In this document: positions 34,946 through 44,984 of the stretch, in pieces
How positions within the stretch are numbered: the stretch's first letter is position 1
Layout: each line of letters opens with the position of its first letter
Assembly: GCA_963667675.1 (NCBI GenBank)
Contig: OY763929.1
Coordinates: 2,232,001-2,296,000, forward strand
Direction: 5' to 3'
DNA from: G963667675 sp963667675
Lineage (GTDB): Bacteria; Chloroflexota; Dehalococcoidia; Lucifugimonadales; UBA3495
Length of the DNA: 64,000 bases
Translations under genes and position numbers: made by a program
Notes under the pieces: model-generated
Seen by the model: only the letters and a program-made list of their open reading frames with translations
Databases searched by the model: none
Told to the model about the DNA's origin: nothing

Positions 34946-37900
34946 TTATACAGTAAGCTTCTTGTACAGCATGGGCAGGCGTTCCGGCAGGGTCCAGATG
35001 TCGTCCAGCACCTCGTACCCCATGTCGCCGCACATGCTCTTCAGGTAGTCGTGCCCCGCCTTGTCCACGGTCAAGCAGAAGGGGGTTATCTGCTTCCTTT
35101 TGGCTTCCACCAGCGCCATGTAGGTGTCGTGGACGGCGTATTCCTTTTCCACGCCCTCCCGGCTGTAACCCCGGTCCTGGGGGCGTCCGTCACTAATCAG
35201 GAACAGTATCTTAGTGGCGGCCTCTTGGCCTTCCAACTTGCTGGCGGCGTGGCGGATGGCCGCTCCCATACGGGTTGCGTGCAAGGGAGTGATTTTATCT
35301 ATCCTGCGCTTTATCTTGTCTCCAAAGTTCTCGTTGATGTCTTTAATCACGTAGAACTCTACGTTTTCCCGGCCGTAGCCGGAGAAACCGTAGATGCCGT
35401 AGGTATCGCCGATGGCTTCCAGCGCCTGGATTAACAGGGAAGTGCTTTCCTTTTCCAGGTCGATAATCCGCTTGTAATTGCGCTGCACCAGCCCTTCCCG
35501 CCGCCGGCGCAGCCAGACCATGTACTCCACCGGGTCGTCGGGGGCATCCCGGTCGGACGTCATCGGACGGCCCTCGTCGATGGCCTCGGCGGTCGACGCG
35601 CTCATATCCAGCAGAAACACCACGGCAACGTCCCGGCGCGCCCGGTTGCGGTGCCAATAGATTTTTTCGTCCGGCGGGACCTTCATCCTCAGGTCAGCCC
35701 AGGCCTCCAGGGCGGCGTTCAGGTCTATATCCTCCCCGTCCACCAGCCGGTATATCTTCTTGAAGCTCTCGGGCATGATTAGCTCGAACTGGCGCTTGAT
35801 GTGGGTGGACAGGGTAAGATAATGCCTCAAGGCGTCGTTGTAGAAACTCGGGTCGCCTTCGTCTACGTTCCTCTCTTTGACTACGCACCACCGGGGCCGG
35901 TAGTCGGCTGCCCTGAAGTCCCATTCGTCGTAGACGAAGGTCTGAGGCTCCCTGGACTCCAGCTCCTCGCCTTGGTCCTCGTTGTCCATCAACGGCCCGT
36001 AACCCTGGCCCGGTTTGGCGTTGGGCGGCGGAGCGCCGGCCTCTTTCATGATGTTCTGTGCATAGGTGGCCATGTCCGAGTTCAAGTCGCCCTGCTCTGC
36101 ATCCAACTCCAACTCGGCGCTGTCTTGCAACAACTGCTCCAGCATTTCTTGTGAGATAGGCTCGCCCTGTCTCTCCTGGTCCTGGTCAGTCTGGAGCTTG
36201 GCCAACAGTTGCACCATCTCGGGCTTGAAATCGCCCCTGAAGTCCACCGGCTCGGGAGAATCGTAGGGATCTCCCTCCCCCGGTTCGCCCGCGGCATCCA
36301 AATTGCCCTGGAGCTTGCCCACCAGCAACTCCCACTCTTCTTCAGAGAATTCCCCTGGCTCCTCCAGGTCCTGTTCCTCCCATTCCTCTTCCGGCTGGGT
36401 CTCGTTCTGGATGCGGGAAATGATTTCATAGGCCCGGAGCGCCGCTTCGCCGGTGTCTTCCACCGTCGCCTGCGCCGTCCTCAACTGGTGCAGAATCTGG
36501 GCCAGCACTACGGCCTCTTCCTCGAACTCCTTTGGGATCGGAAGGTCGTAGAACCGCTCCAGGCTCATGTGAATCAGCAACTCCACCAACGCCTCTTGAA
36601 GCCCCAGGTCCTGTATCTTGGGGCGGCCGGCCAGGGATTCTTGCCGTACCCTGCCGGCAGCCCTGGCGATGCCGGGATACTCCACTCCCAGCCGGAAGTC
36701 CAACCGGCAGTCCTCCAGCACCGTGAATAGGTCGAAGGCCAGCCGGCGATTGTCGAACAGGTGGAAAAAACGCCCGATGTCGGTGAAGGTGCGGCCCGGG
36801 CCGGGACTATCCAAACCGTCAGCCGCCTGGATAGGTGAGGGCTCCTCAACTTGGCCCGTCACTCCCGCCATGATTTCACCGTCGGGGAGGACCGTTGGAA
36901 TCTGCCCAGGCCCATCAGCCGCCGCCTCGGCTAACCGGGCCTTCTCCTCCGCTAACTGCTGCTCTCTAACGGCCCGCCGCTCCGCCGCCTCTTTTTCCAT
37001 GTCGAAACGGCGGTCAATGAACTGGGTTGCCGGCTTTTCGAAGTCATATTCAAAGCTGCCGAACTCCAGGTGGGCCACCTGGTGAGTGGACACCACCTTG
37101 AACCAATCAAAGTTGTCCTGCTTGCTGGTGTATTGGTCCACCACCGTCGGCAGGAAGACCTTGGTGCCGTCGGTAGAGGCCATGTCTTCGTCCACCCACC
37201 CGATGTTCTTCCGCACCAACTCGTTGGTATCCAGGATCTCCACCGGGGCCCCGGAAAGGGCGCGGCAGTATAGTCGAATTACCCCCTTCACCCGTTTCAA
37301 CTCCAGGCTGGAGGATAAAGTCTCCAGCATGGACTCCGAGGTGCTGGACTCCACCTTAAAGAAGGCTATCCCGCTTTCCGGGTTGTCTTTCAACAGCCCG
37401 GCTCCAAACTGGAACCAGGCGTCCAGTTGGTTGACGGTGATGCGGTCTAGAACGCCGCTCAGGCTTTTCAGGAAAGACGGGACGGCCTCCGGCGAAATCG
37501 TCAGCAGGTTTTCGCACAGTTCCAGAATGTGTCCTTGAGACCCTTGCGGCGCTGCGCTGAGGGCCTGCGAACCGTCGGACATGAACCGGGACGTGTCCCT
37601 CATGCCTTCCTTGGCCAGCCGTTCCCCCAGCTTGAGAAAGCGGCCTGTCTGGCCTTCCTCCACTTGCTGCAAGGCCCTGGGCAGTTGCTCCAGGCATGCC
37701 TTGACGTCCCTCCAGCCGGCGTCGGTCAAGGCCCGGCACATGGACAGGAAAGGCTCGCGCTCCCGCCCCATGGCGGGCAGCACGTCCCGCCCCAGCAGCA
37801 GGCACTCTCCGGCCGCGTCATACGACTTGTACGACATGGCCTCTATCAAGGACGTAAACACTTCCACGTCCCAAAACGGCAGGCTCCTGACCAAGTCCGG

Positions 37901-38335
37901 GCTCACTTCGAAGAACCTGGCGGCCAGGGTGCTGGACTTCCAGGTGCCCTTGTACAGGCTCCGGCCCAGCCCTGCCCAACGAGGAATGTACTGGGGCCGC
38001 AGATTGGGCACGATGGACTCGCTGGCCCGGAAAAAGGCCACCGCCAACGTAGGGGAGTCCTGGGCCAGGTAAGTCCCGCAGCGGGCCCACTGCATGAACG
38101 ACGGGAAAGACAGGAACCGGGCAACCTGGGGCCCGACCTTGTAGTACTCAACGGCGGACTCCCAGGAGCGCACCGTTTGAGAGCCAATGGTCAGGCCTTC
38201 TTTGGCCCAAAGGGCCACCTCTTCTTCCCCGAAGGCCGCTTCCAGGGAGGGCATGGCCTCCTGGTACGCATCCAGCACTGCCGTGGGAAGCTTGGTCAGT
38301 TCGTTCTCTATGTCTGACAGGGGAGCCTCACTCAC
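34946..38335 (-). CDS. NorD/CbbO-like VWA domain protein
   Basis: This 1129-residue protein has a helical-repeat N-terminal half (residues 1-470), a charged linker and Glu-rich segments (~640-720). A VWA domain follows from about residue 900, with MIDAS motif VVFLLDMSASTAEA and the later LHATRMGAAIRHAASKLEG and FLISDGRPQD. NorD/CbbO proteins act with NorQ/CbbQ ATPases to insert metal or activate enzymes such as nitric oxide reductase or Rubisco. Its ATPase partner lies two genes upstream. GTG at 38335 follows AGGAAGG. The target enzyme is not in the window. Confidence 0.8.
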   Translation of the reverse strand: MSEAPLSDIENELTKLPTAVLDAYQEAMPSLEAAFGEEEVALWAKEGLTIGSQTVRSWESAVEYYKVGPQVARFLSFPSFMQWARCGTYLAQDSPTLAVAFFRASESIVPNLRPQYIPRWAGLGRSLYKGTWKSSTLAARFFEVSPDLVRSLPFWDVEVFTSLIEAMSYKSYDAAGECLLLGRDVLPAMGREREPFLSMCRALTDAGWRDVKACLEQLPRALQQVEEGQTGRFLKLGERLAKEGMRDTSRFMSDGSQALSAAPQGSQGHILELCENLLTISPEAVPSFLKSLSGVLDRITVNQLDAWFQFGAGLLKDNPESGIAFFKVESSTSESMLETLSSSLELKRVKGVIRLYCRALSGAPVEILDTNELVRKNIGWVDEDMASTDGTKVFLPTVVDQYTSKQDNFDWFKVVSTHQVAHLEFGSFEYDFEKPATQFIDRRFDMEKEAAERRAVREQQLAEEKARLAEAAADGPGQIPTVLPDGEIMAGVTGQVEEPSPIQAADGLDSPGPGRTFTDIGRFFHLFDNRRLAFDLFTVLEDCRLDFRLGVEYPGIARAAGRVRQESLAGRPKIQDLGLQEALVELLIHMSLERFYDLPIPKEFEEEAVVLAQILHQLRTAQATVEDTGEAALRAYEIISRIQNETQPEEEWEEQDLEEPGEFSEEEWELLVGKLQGNLDAAGEPGEGDPYDSPEPVDFRGDFKPEMVQLLAKLQTDQDQERQGEPISQEMLEQLLQDSAELELDAEQGDLNSDMATYAQNIMKEAGAPPPNAKPGQGYGPLMDNEDQGEELESREPQTFVYDEWDFRAADYRPRWCVVKERNVDEGDPSFYNDALRHYLTLSTHIKRQFELIMPESFKKIYRLVDGEDIDLNAALEAWADLRMKVPPDEKIYWHRNRARRDVAVVFLLDMSASTAEAIDEGRPMTSDRDAPDDPVEYMVWLRRRREGLVQRNYKRIIDLEKESTSLLIQALEAIGDTYGIYGFSGYGRENVEFYVIKDINENFGDKIKRRIDKITPLHATRMGAAIRHAASKLEGQEAATKILFLISDGRPQDRGYSREGVEKEYAVHDTYMALVEAKRKQITPFCLTVDKAGHDYLKSMCGDMGYEVLDDIWTLPERLPMLYKKLTV

Positions 38336-38336
38336 C

Positions 38337-38921
38337 TCAAGATTCCTTCCTCTCGCCTTCCTCCAAGATGTCCAGGAATTGCCCCAGTATCCGCGCCGTT
38401 GCCCCGAAGATCAGGTGTTCATTGTAAGCGTAGGCATAGGCGGAAATCGAGCCGCCATTGTTCCACCGGGTTTCCACCCGCCGGTTGGCGGCGTCGCGCA
38501 GGGTTGCCACGGGCGCCTCCAAGACCTCCGCAATCTCGGCGGAACTAGGACTGAAGGTATACCCGGCGGCTATGGTGCCCACGAAAGCCCGGACCCGAAA
38601 GCGGCTCCGGGTTTCGACTTCGTCCAACTCTCCCAGGACGGTAACGTCAGCCGGGCTGATGCCCATCTCCTCTTCTGTTTCCCGGAGGGCCGTCTGGAGC
38701 GGGTCCGCATCCTGGGTTTCCTGGGCGCCGCCTGGAAAGGAAATCTCTCCCTTGTGGTGCTCCACAGCTTGGGACCGCTTGTTCAGCAGGACGCAGTAGT
38801 CGCCATTCTTGGGATAGAGCAGCACCAAGACCGCCGCCGGTGTGAGCGCGTCGTCGACTGTCTTAGCGGGACCGCGGCTGGACAACGCTCTTCGCATCAC
38901 GTCCAAGGGGGATGATGCCAT
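38337..38921 (-). CDS. NUDIX hydrolase (CoA pyrophosphatase-like)
   Basis: This 194-residue protein has the NudL-type prelude LLNKRSQAVEHHKGEISFPG and the nudix box GGAQETQDADPLQTALRE with TEEEMGI, matching GX5EX7REUXEEXGU. It probably cleaves CoA or related nucleotides. It lies between the norQ-like and norD-like genes and downstream of coaE, on one strand with very short gaps, which fits a CoA-linked or simply co-transcribed role. Confidence 0.82.
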   Translation of the reverse strand: MASSPLDVMRRALSSRGPAKTVDDALTPAAVLVLLYPKNGDYCVLLNKRSQAVEHHKGEISFPGGAQETQDADPLQTALRETEEEMGISPADVTVLGELDEVETRSRFRVRAFVGTIAAGYTFSPSSAEIAEVLEAPVATLRDAANRRVETRWNNGGSISAYAYAYNEHLIFGATARILGQFLDILEEGERKES

Positions 38922-38929
38922 TTACGCCC

Positions 38930-39823
38930 CTATTCGAATATGGAAGAGACCACCTCTTCGATGCTCCGCTGCAACTCTGGCTCGTCGGTCAGAGTCCATA
39001 CGATGCCTACCTGACAAGCCCGGCGAGGCGGGATGCCTTCGCGCATCAGGCGCGCCGCATAGATGAGCAATCGGGTGCTCGCCCCTTCCTGCAGGCCGTG
39101 CTCCTCCAGGTTACGTATCTTCTCTCCCAGCTTAGCCAGGGCTTCGGCCTGCTGCTGGTCGCAGCCGCTCTCCCGCTGCACAATCTCGGCTTCGATATCC
39201 CGGGGAGGGTAGTTGAACTCTATGGAAATGAACCTTTGCCTGGTGCTGTGCTTCATGTCTTTGAGGGCGCTTTGGTAGCCGGGATTATACGAGACGCATA
39301 GCAAGAACCGGTCGTCGGCCTCAATGATTGACCCGGTCTTTTCCACTGGCAAAATCCGCCGGTGGTCGGTGAGCGGGTGTATCAGCACTGTGGTGTCTTT
39401 CCTGGCCTCCACCACTTCGTCCAAGTAAAGAATGGCGCCGGCCTTGACCGCCCTGGTCATCGGCCCGTCTATCCACCGGGTGCCGTCGGCATCCAGCAGG
39501 TACCGGCCTACTAGGTCGCTGGCGGTCAGGTCCTCGTGACAGGCGATGGTCACCAGGGGAACCCGAACCTCTCCATCGGCCAGCTTCTGGGCTTTTCGCC
39601 CCTTGATTACGGTCAATGGTCGGCCCAGCCTCCATGCCATGTACTCTACGAACCGCGTTTTACCGCAGCCGGTGGGACCCTTCAACAAGACTGGGATATG
39701 CTGGCGATAGGCTGCGGTAAACAGTTCCAATTCGTCGCCCACCGGCCTGTAATACGGTTCGCTGCGGACCAGGAACTCTTCAATGGCGTATTCTTTGAAC
39801 GTAGGTTCGGCGATGTCTACCAT
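38930..39823 (-). CDS. NorQ/CbbQ-type MoxR AAA+ ATPase
   Basis: This 297-residue AAA+ ATPase has Walker A LLKGPTGCGKTRFVEYMAWR, Walker B GAILYLDEVVEARKDT and a C-terminal lid region (STRLLIYAARLMREGIPPRR). ATG at 39823 overlaps the coaE stop (TAATG). It is the ATPase partner of the VWA protein at 34946-38335. Together they form a NorQ/NorD-like pair whose client enzyme is unidentified. Confidence 0.85.
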   Translation of the reverse strand: MVDIAEPTFKEYAIEEFLVRSEPYYRPVGDELELFTAAYRQHIPVLLKGPTGCGKTRFVEYMAWRLGRPLTVIKGRKAQKLADGEVRVPLVTIACHEDLTASDLVGRYLLDADGTRWIDGPMTRAVKAGAILYLDEVVEARKDTTVLIHPLTDHRRILPVEKTGSIIEADDRFLLCVSYNPGYQSALKDMKHSTRQRFISIEFNYPPRDIEAEIVQRESGCDQQQAEALAKLGEKIRNLEEHGLQEGASTRLLIYAARLMREGIPPRRACQVGIVWTLTDEPELQRSIEEVVSSIFE

Positions 39824-40434
39824 TACTCTCCCGCTGCTCTTCCCTTTACCCTGCTGTTCCACAACCCGTCGACTGTGCGTTTCAGTTCGGCTACTCCGGA
39901 TGCATTGTCTATGATCGCATCCGCCCTGGCCAGCCGGTCGTTGCGGTCCATCTGGGAGTCCATGCGCTCCATCACTTCCTGGGCTGACAGGCCGTTGCGG
40001 ACGCTCAACCTTTCGACCACGGCCTCCACCGGCGAGTCGGTCACCCACACCTCGTCCACCAACGAGTCCCACCCGGCTTCGAACAACAGCGCCGCTTCCA
40101 AAACCGCCACCGGGGTCTCCTGGCTCCTCAGGCGGCCCAACTCATCCTCTACCATCCTCGCTATCCCCGGATGCACAATCCCATTCAACTTAGCTAACTG
40201 CTCCGGGTCGGAGAAGACGATGCCGCCAAGTTTTCGCCGGTCAATCTCCCCATCGGGTTGAAGTATTTCCTCTCCAAAGGTGCCTATTACTTCGCGCCAG
40301 CATTCGGTGTTGGGTCTGTATGCCTCGTGGCCCACGGCGTCGGCCTCGATTACGGCCGCTCCCAAGTCCCTCAAATGCCGGGCCGCCTCGCTCTTGCCGG
40401 TGCCTATGCCGCCGGTCAACCCTATGACCAACAT
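39823..40434 (-). CDS. coaE: Dephospho-CoA kinase
   Basis: This 203-residue kinase has the P-loop VIGLTGGIGTGKSEAARHL, ADAVGHEAY, the LNGIVHPGIARMVEDEL region and WVTDSPVEAVVERLSVRNGL. It phosphorylates dephospho-CoA in the last step of CoA synthesis. Its stop overlaps the norQ-like start. Size and motifs are normal. Confidence 0.9.
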   Translation of the reverse strand: MLVIGLTGGIGTGKSEAARHLRDLGAAVIEADAVGHEAYRPNTECWREVIGTFGEEILQPDGEIDRRKLGGIVFSDPEQLAKLNGIVHPGIARMVEDELGRLRSQETPVAVLEAALLFEAGWDSLVDEVWVTDSPVEAVVERLSVRNGLSAQEVMERMDSQMDRNDRLARADAIIDNASGVAELKRTVDGLWNSRVKGRAAGE

Positions 40435-40608
40435 GCCTTTACCGGCCCCGGCGCCATGCCGTTCCTAGGGGTATTTCTTGTCTCACGGTAACCGAGGCGA
40501 AACCACCGTGCCTCTAGCAAATAACTGCGCAATTCTATCAACGAGACCACCGACGGTCAACAACGATTGCCCTTTGCCGCGTTGGGCCTGCCGGGCGCCG
40601 CCTTGACC

Positions 40609-41259
40609 TCACAGGTCGATGCAGATTTCTCCCCACCGCGAGCGGTAGGCGTTCTGCAACTCCTCGAATCTTTCCAAGTAGTCCTCATCGTCTATGCCGT
40701 AGACGGTCATTATCACCGCGTCTTCCCGGTTGTCCGCGTAATAGGCCTTACGGGTCCCCACCGACTCGAACAGGTACTTCTCGTACAGTCTCTGGGCTAT
40801 GAAGTTCGATACCCGCGCCTCCAGCGTCATGGCCTTGGAGCCGTACTCCACGGCTGCCCTCAAAGAGCCAATCAGCAACAACTCGCCGATTCCCTTGCCG
40901 CGGAACTTTTCCCGCACCGCTATCTCGGTGATATGGGCCTCTTCTTGCTGGTACCAGACGCTGACGTAGCCGGCGATCAGGGAATCGCCGTTGACGCGCT
41001 GGTCGTCGCCGCCCACCAGCCTTCGCAATCCCTGCGCCAGGCGGCGCCAGGGCTGGCCAACCTCGGCAGATGGAGGACTCTCCTGCGGTTCAGCCTCCGC
41101 TGGACCGACGCCGCTATAGGCCACCAGGTAGCAGGCGCGCCGGTTCCTAATATCCCTCTTGAAAGGTGTGCTTACCCAGAGGGGGGAAAATGCCTCTCGC
41201 TCGATGTCGATGACCTGGCTTATGTCATCGGCTCTGAGACGCCGGAGCGAAAAATCCAT
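40609..41259 (-). CDS. rimI: Ribosomal protein S18-alanine N-acetyltransferase-like GNAT enzyme
   Basis: This 216-residue GNAT protein opens RRLRADDISQVIDIEREAF and has the acetyl-CoA motif VREKFRGKGIGELLLIGSLR with LEARVSNFIAQRLYEKYLF, as in RimI. An extra ~45-residue loop rich in Pro/Glu/Arg (residues ~50-95) separates the early strands and is unusual. It may acetylate S18 or act on a different N-terminus. It stands alone between coaE and the divergent lipoprotein gene. Confidence 0.78.
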   Translation of the reverse strand: MDFSLRRLRADDISQVIDIEREAFSPLWVSTPFKRDIRNRRACYLVAYSGVGPAEAEPQESPPSAEVGQPWRRLAQGLRRLVGGDDQRVNGDSLIAGYVSVWYQQEEAHITEIAVREKFRGKGIGELLLIGSLRAAVEYGSKAMTLEARVSNFIAQRLYEKYLFESVGTRKAYYADNREDAVIMTVYGIDDEDYLERFEELQNAYRSRWGEICIDL

Positions 41260-41453
41260 GGGTATCCGCCCGCGCTGGTCGGGATTTCAATCCTGGAATA
41301 GCTCGATAATTCTATCATAACTCGTTGGCGGCCCAGCTATTTGCTACATTTATATTGGTATATACTGGACAGAAGCCTGCCCCAGACCGGGGCAATAGCG
41401 TTCAACGGCGGCCATTCACAGCATCCGGCGGCTGGCGCATCCTGGGACAGGAG

Positions 41454-43559
41454 ATGAAGGTGGGAGGACTGGGGAGGCGGGGCATCATCCAGTTGGCGGT
41501 AGTGTGGCTCACCGCCGCGATGGTTCTTTTGGCAGCCTGCGGCGACTACGAAACGCCGACCCCCACTGAGACCTCTACTGCAACACCGTCCCCCACCGCT
41601 ACACCCGTTCCTGCTACGCCAACACCTACGCCTACCTCTGCCCCTCCAACTCCAACCAGCGCACCGACGGAAACACCGGCTCCAACGGCTACCCCGACCC
41701 CGATCCCTCCTTCGCCGACCCCGGTGGTAACAGAGCCTACTCCCCCGCCTCTCCCGCCGTCGGATTCCACCGGCTTTGAGTTGGTAGCGGGTACCGACGC
41801 GGCCACGGGTTCCGGGTCGCTCCTTGTCGTCGAGGCCTATCCCGACGCCGTTGTCAGCGTCAACGGCCATATCGTGACCCTCGAAGCTCCTGGCCCCAGC
41901 GGCTTGGGCAGCGCTTCTCTCACCTTGGAGTGGCCAGTTTCCATACACGGTGAAGAAGTGCTGCAGGTCATCGCCACGTCACTGGCGGGGGAGCAAGCGC
42001 AGCACAACCTAGCCGCACCGGGTAGTCCGCTCCTATACCGACACCTCACCGGCGTTGTCGTATCCACCAGTGATCAAGGCGGCATCCTCACCTTGCATGG
42101 GACCCAAGGCCACCGCGTGACGGCCCATTCCGTGGTCGACGTTTCCGGCCTGCAGCCCGGTGAGTTGGTTACCGCAGTCATGACCCAAGACCCGGGCGCC
42201 GACCGCTGGCTGGTCACCGGTGTAGAACCCGCCATGGACAGCTTGGCGCGGCTCACCGCCGCCATCGACGCCGCTCAGGCTGCCGGCGATCTGCCCGCAA
42301 TAGAACGGCTGCGGCTGCGGTTGCTCGGCAGCAGCACCCTCCACTTGACGACGCTCCTCCATGCCCACGAGCTTGTGGGCGACGTCGACCAGGCCCGTCT
42401 AACAGAAGAGTTTGCCGAGGTTTATGTTGCATACAGCGCGGTCATGTCCCAGGAGGGCTGGGGATATGCCACGCTGGAGGCCGAAGGAATCATAACCGTA
42501 GTGGATTCCCAAGAGCAGACTGTGGTCTTGGAACAACCGGATTTCTTCCCCACCACTGTTTCTTTCTCGTCTTCCTCTGAGCTTTGGAGAATTCCCCATG
42601 GGTTGCCCGCAGGCGCGGCGGAGAACTGGCTCCGGCAGGCAGGGCCGACGTCGGCCTACGCCGGCCGGTTCGGCGGCATGGAAGCCCACTTTGGTCAACT
42701 GGAAGTAGCAGGCAGGGTCAGGGTGTGGTACGAGTTGGAGACTGGCGACGCCACTCGGGCCCTGGTGCTCCCCGGGGCGACTTTGGCCAGTGAGACCGCC
42801 GATGTCCTGGTCTCTTTGTCCCAACGGGGTGAGGCCAGAGGGCCGGTGACCGCCGTCGACCTGGACTCGGACCCGCCGACCATCACCATCGAAGACCAGT
42901 TTTCCGGCGGCGAGCTACAGCTCTCCGTTGGCCCCGACAGCCCCTTCGGCGATGACCCGGAATCGGCTGGTCTATCGTCCTTGCCGAGTATCCTGGTGAC
43001 CGCCAGCTACGATCCGGAGTCGCTTTCCATTCTGGCGTTAGACCGCATCGCAGTATTTAGTTCCCAATATCCGGTTCGCGGCGTGGTGCATAGCTTCATT
43101 CCCAAGGTCCTGCCGGGCAATGTATTCATACTCACGGTGGAGGGCGATCTCGAGGCTTTCAGCCGCACGGAGAATACCATCATCACCAAAAACGGCCAGC
43201 AGATCTACACCACCGGGGTCCGCGTCGGCGACTTGGTCCGGCCCGCAACCCGTTACCGGGAGGCAGGGGATGGAGAACCGCCAGAACTGGTCGAGTTAAA
43301 CCTCAGGACCCCGCCGGCGGCTCCGCTCCAAGGAACAATCCTGGGAATCGCCCGACTGCCCGGCGGGGATGCCGCAGTCACCCTTTCCACCGGCGGCCTG
43401 GAGTTGCTCACCGTCTCAGTCACCAGAGATACCCATATCACCCTTGACGGCGAGCCCGCGGGGATAGACGCCTTTGCCCTGAGCATACGGGTGGCTTCCG
43501 GGTCGTATTACCCAATATCGTTGGAAGCGGTGCGCCTGGGGCTTGAAAGCAGCCCCTAG
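41454..43559 (+). CDS. Large lipoprotein with Pro/Thr linker and DUF5666-like repeats
   Basis: The protein has about 701 residues. The start (IQLAVVWLTAAMVLLAACGD) is a lipoprotein signal. It is followed by ~80 residues rich in Thr, Pro, Ala and Ser (TPTPTETSTATPSPTATP…), a typical wall-spanning linker. The rest contains repeated beta-rich modules such as HLTGVVVSTSDQGGILTLHG, GPVTAVDLDSDPPTITIEDQ, RGVVHSFIPKVLPGNVFILT and LQGTILGIARLPGGDAAVTL, resembling DUF5666 OB-folds. It probably sits outside the membrane; function is unknown. ATG at 41454 is preceded by AGGAG, though the spacing is tight. Confidence 0.65.
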   Translation: MKVGGLGRRGIIQLAVVWLTAAMVLLAACGDYETPTPTETSTATPSPTATPVPATPTPTPTSAPPTPTSAPTETPAPTATPTPIPPSPTPVVTEPTPPPLPPSDSTGFELVAGTDAATGSGSLLVVEAYPDAVVSVNGHIVTLEAPGPSGLGSASLTLEWPVSIHGEEVLQVIATSLAGEQAQHNLAAPGSPLLYRHLTGVVVSTSDQGGILTLHGTQGHRVTAHSVVDVSGLQPGELVTAVMTQDPGADRWLVTGVEPAMDSLARLTAAIDAAQAAGDLPAIERLRLRLLGSSTLHLTTLLHAHELVGDVDQARLTEEFAEVYVAYSAVMSQEGWGYATLEAEGIITVVDSQEQTVVLEQPDFFPTTVSFSSSSELWRIPHGLPAGAAENWLRQAGPTSAYAGRFGGMEAHFGQLEVAGRVRVWYELETGDATRALVLPGATLASETADVLVSLSQRGEARGPVTAVDLDSDPPTITIEDQFSGGELQLSVGPDSPFGDDPESAGLSSLPSILVTASYDPESLSILALDRIAVFSSQYPVRGVVHSFIPKVLPGNVFILTVEGDLEAFSRTENTIITKNGQQIYTTGVRVGDLVRPATRYREAGDGEPPELVELNLRTPPAAPLQGTILGIARLPGGDAAVTLSTGGLELLTVSVTRDTHITLDGEPAGIDAFALSIRVASGSYYPISLEAVRLGLESSP

Positions 43560-43594
43560 CTGTCGTTAACCAGAAAAATCCGGCCGGTCACCAA

Positions 43595-44806
43595 CTATAC
43601 AAGGCTGACCTTCCCGTATTCCCCGTCGTATCCAGGCTCTATCGCGACCTTCCCCGTCCTTGCCCGCAACACCGCGCGGGTCAGCTCTTCCCCGGCCGTC
43701 CGGGACAGTGCGTCGGCCTCAACCGACATCAACACGTCCATCTCGCTACCCAACTCTCGAGTCAGCCGCAGGTACTCGGCTCGCACCCTCTTGGCGGAAG
43801 GCCCCACGCCCATGACGCCGGCGATTATCTCCACAAGAGGGAGCAGTTGGATGAAAGGCGGCCGCTGTTTGCTATGCTGCACGAACCCATCCGCTCCGCG
43901 CGTCGCATGCGCCGGGCCGTCGGAGAAGCCGCGGATGCGGTGGAGCACCCCAAGGGTCATCGGGCGGCCGCACTTCGGGCATACGGCGCCGGATTTGGCG
44001 GTGTCATCGGGGCTTTGCCGGACCCCGCATTTCCGGTGACCGCTGTAGTGATATTTCCCCTCCTCAGGGTAGAACTCCACCGTGTACGCAATCGCCTGCC
44101 GGGCCAAGGATTCGGCCAAGCCGCGGTAGCTCAACTCCCCTTGGAACACCGTTAACTCGCGTCCCAACTTGGCCGGCGAGTGGGCATCGGAAAAGGACAC
44201 TATGGCCTTGTCTTCCAGCCACGGTACGCTCCAGTTCATGGCGGGGTCGCTGGACAACCCGGTCTCGACGGCGTTGATTTGGCAGGCCATGTCCTGGAAG
44301 CACTCCTCCAAGTCATCGAACCCCGTCTTAGAGCCGAACGCGCCGTACCACGGGGTCCAGACGTGGGCCGGAATAATCATGCAGTCCGGGTTGACGTCTA
44401 GGGCCAAGGCGGTAAAGTCCCGCGCCGACATACCAAGGGTAGGTCGCCCGTCCGACTCCAGGTTGTTCTTCACCGCCGCCAGTGTCTGAATAATCCGGTC
44501 CACCGTGTGAAAGTCCGGCGCCAGCAGCAGCAGGTGCACCCTGCGGACCTTTCCTCCTTGGGAGTAAACACAACTAACCTCCGTCCCCAAAACGAAGTGC
44601 ACGTCGTCGTAGACGTAGAGCCCCTGCCCGTCGGGCTTGAGCTTTCTGCCCAACTCCTTTCTCCAGGCCGGATGCGTGAAATCCCCGCTGGCCAGGAGTT
44701 GGATGCCCTTTATCTTGGCCCAGGCTGCAAGGTTCTCCAGGGTCAAGTTCTTGCTGCAAGCGTAGGCGAAGGGGGAATGCAGGTGCAGGTCGGCGGCGTA
44801 AGACAT
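43595..44806 (-). CDS. Endonuclease Q family protein
   Basis: This 403-residue PHP-domain protein matches endonuclease Q: ADLHLHSPFAYACSKNLTLE at the start, LLASGDFTHPAWRKELGRKL, IIPAHVWTPWYGAFGSKTGF, SFSDAHSPAKLGRELTVF and the four-cysteine zinc site (GHRKCGV, VCPKCGRPM). Known EndoQ cuts DNA 5' of uracil, hypoxanthine and related damage. It is best known from archaea and some bacteria. The gene is convergent with the lipoprotein gene (35 bases apart). Confidence 0.85.
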   Translation of the reverse strand: MSYAADLHLHSPFAYACSKNLTLENLAAWAKIKGIQLLASGDFTHPAWRKELGRKLKPDGQGLYVYDDVHFVLGTEVSCVYSQGGKVRRVHLLLLAPDFHTVDRIIQTLAAVKNNLESDGRPTLGMSARDFTALALDVNPDCMIIPAHVWTPWYGAFGSKTGFDDLEECFQDMACQINAVETGLSSDPAMNWSVPWLEDKAIVSFSDAHSPAKLGRELTVFQGELSYRGLAESLARQAIAYTVEFYPEEGKYHYSGHRKCGVRQSPDDTAKSGAVCPKCGRPMTLGVLHRIRGFSDGPAHATRGADGFVQHSKQRPPFIQLLPLVEIIAGVMGVGPSAKRVRAEYLRLTRELGSEMDVLMSVEADALSRTAGEELTRAVLRARTGKVAIEPGYDGEYGKVSLV

Positions 44807-44984
44807 GGTGGGAGTTTATCACGCCCTCCCTGCACCTCTCTCGAGGCGCGACATCTTGACCCGTAGCCCAGTCCCAATTATTCTTTTATCTGTCATTTAA
44901 CCTTGCGCGGGCAAAGCCTGTAAGCGGCGTCGGCCGCCATTTCTCGACACAAAATATCCCGTGACCTCAGTAAGGAGCGAAAGC

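Noticed and set aside
44807..44984. CIRCE element before groEL
   Set aside because: No TTAGCACTC-N9-GAGTGCTAA-like inverted repeat is present.
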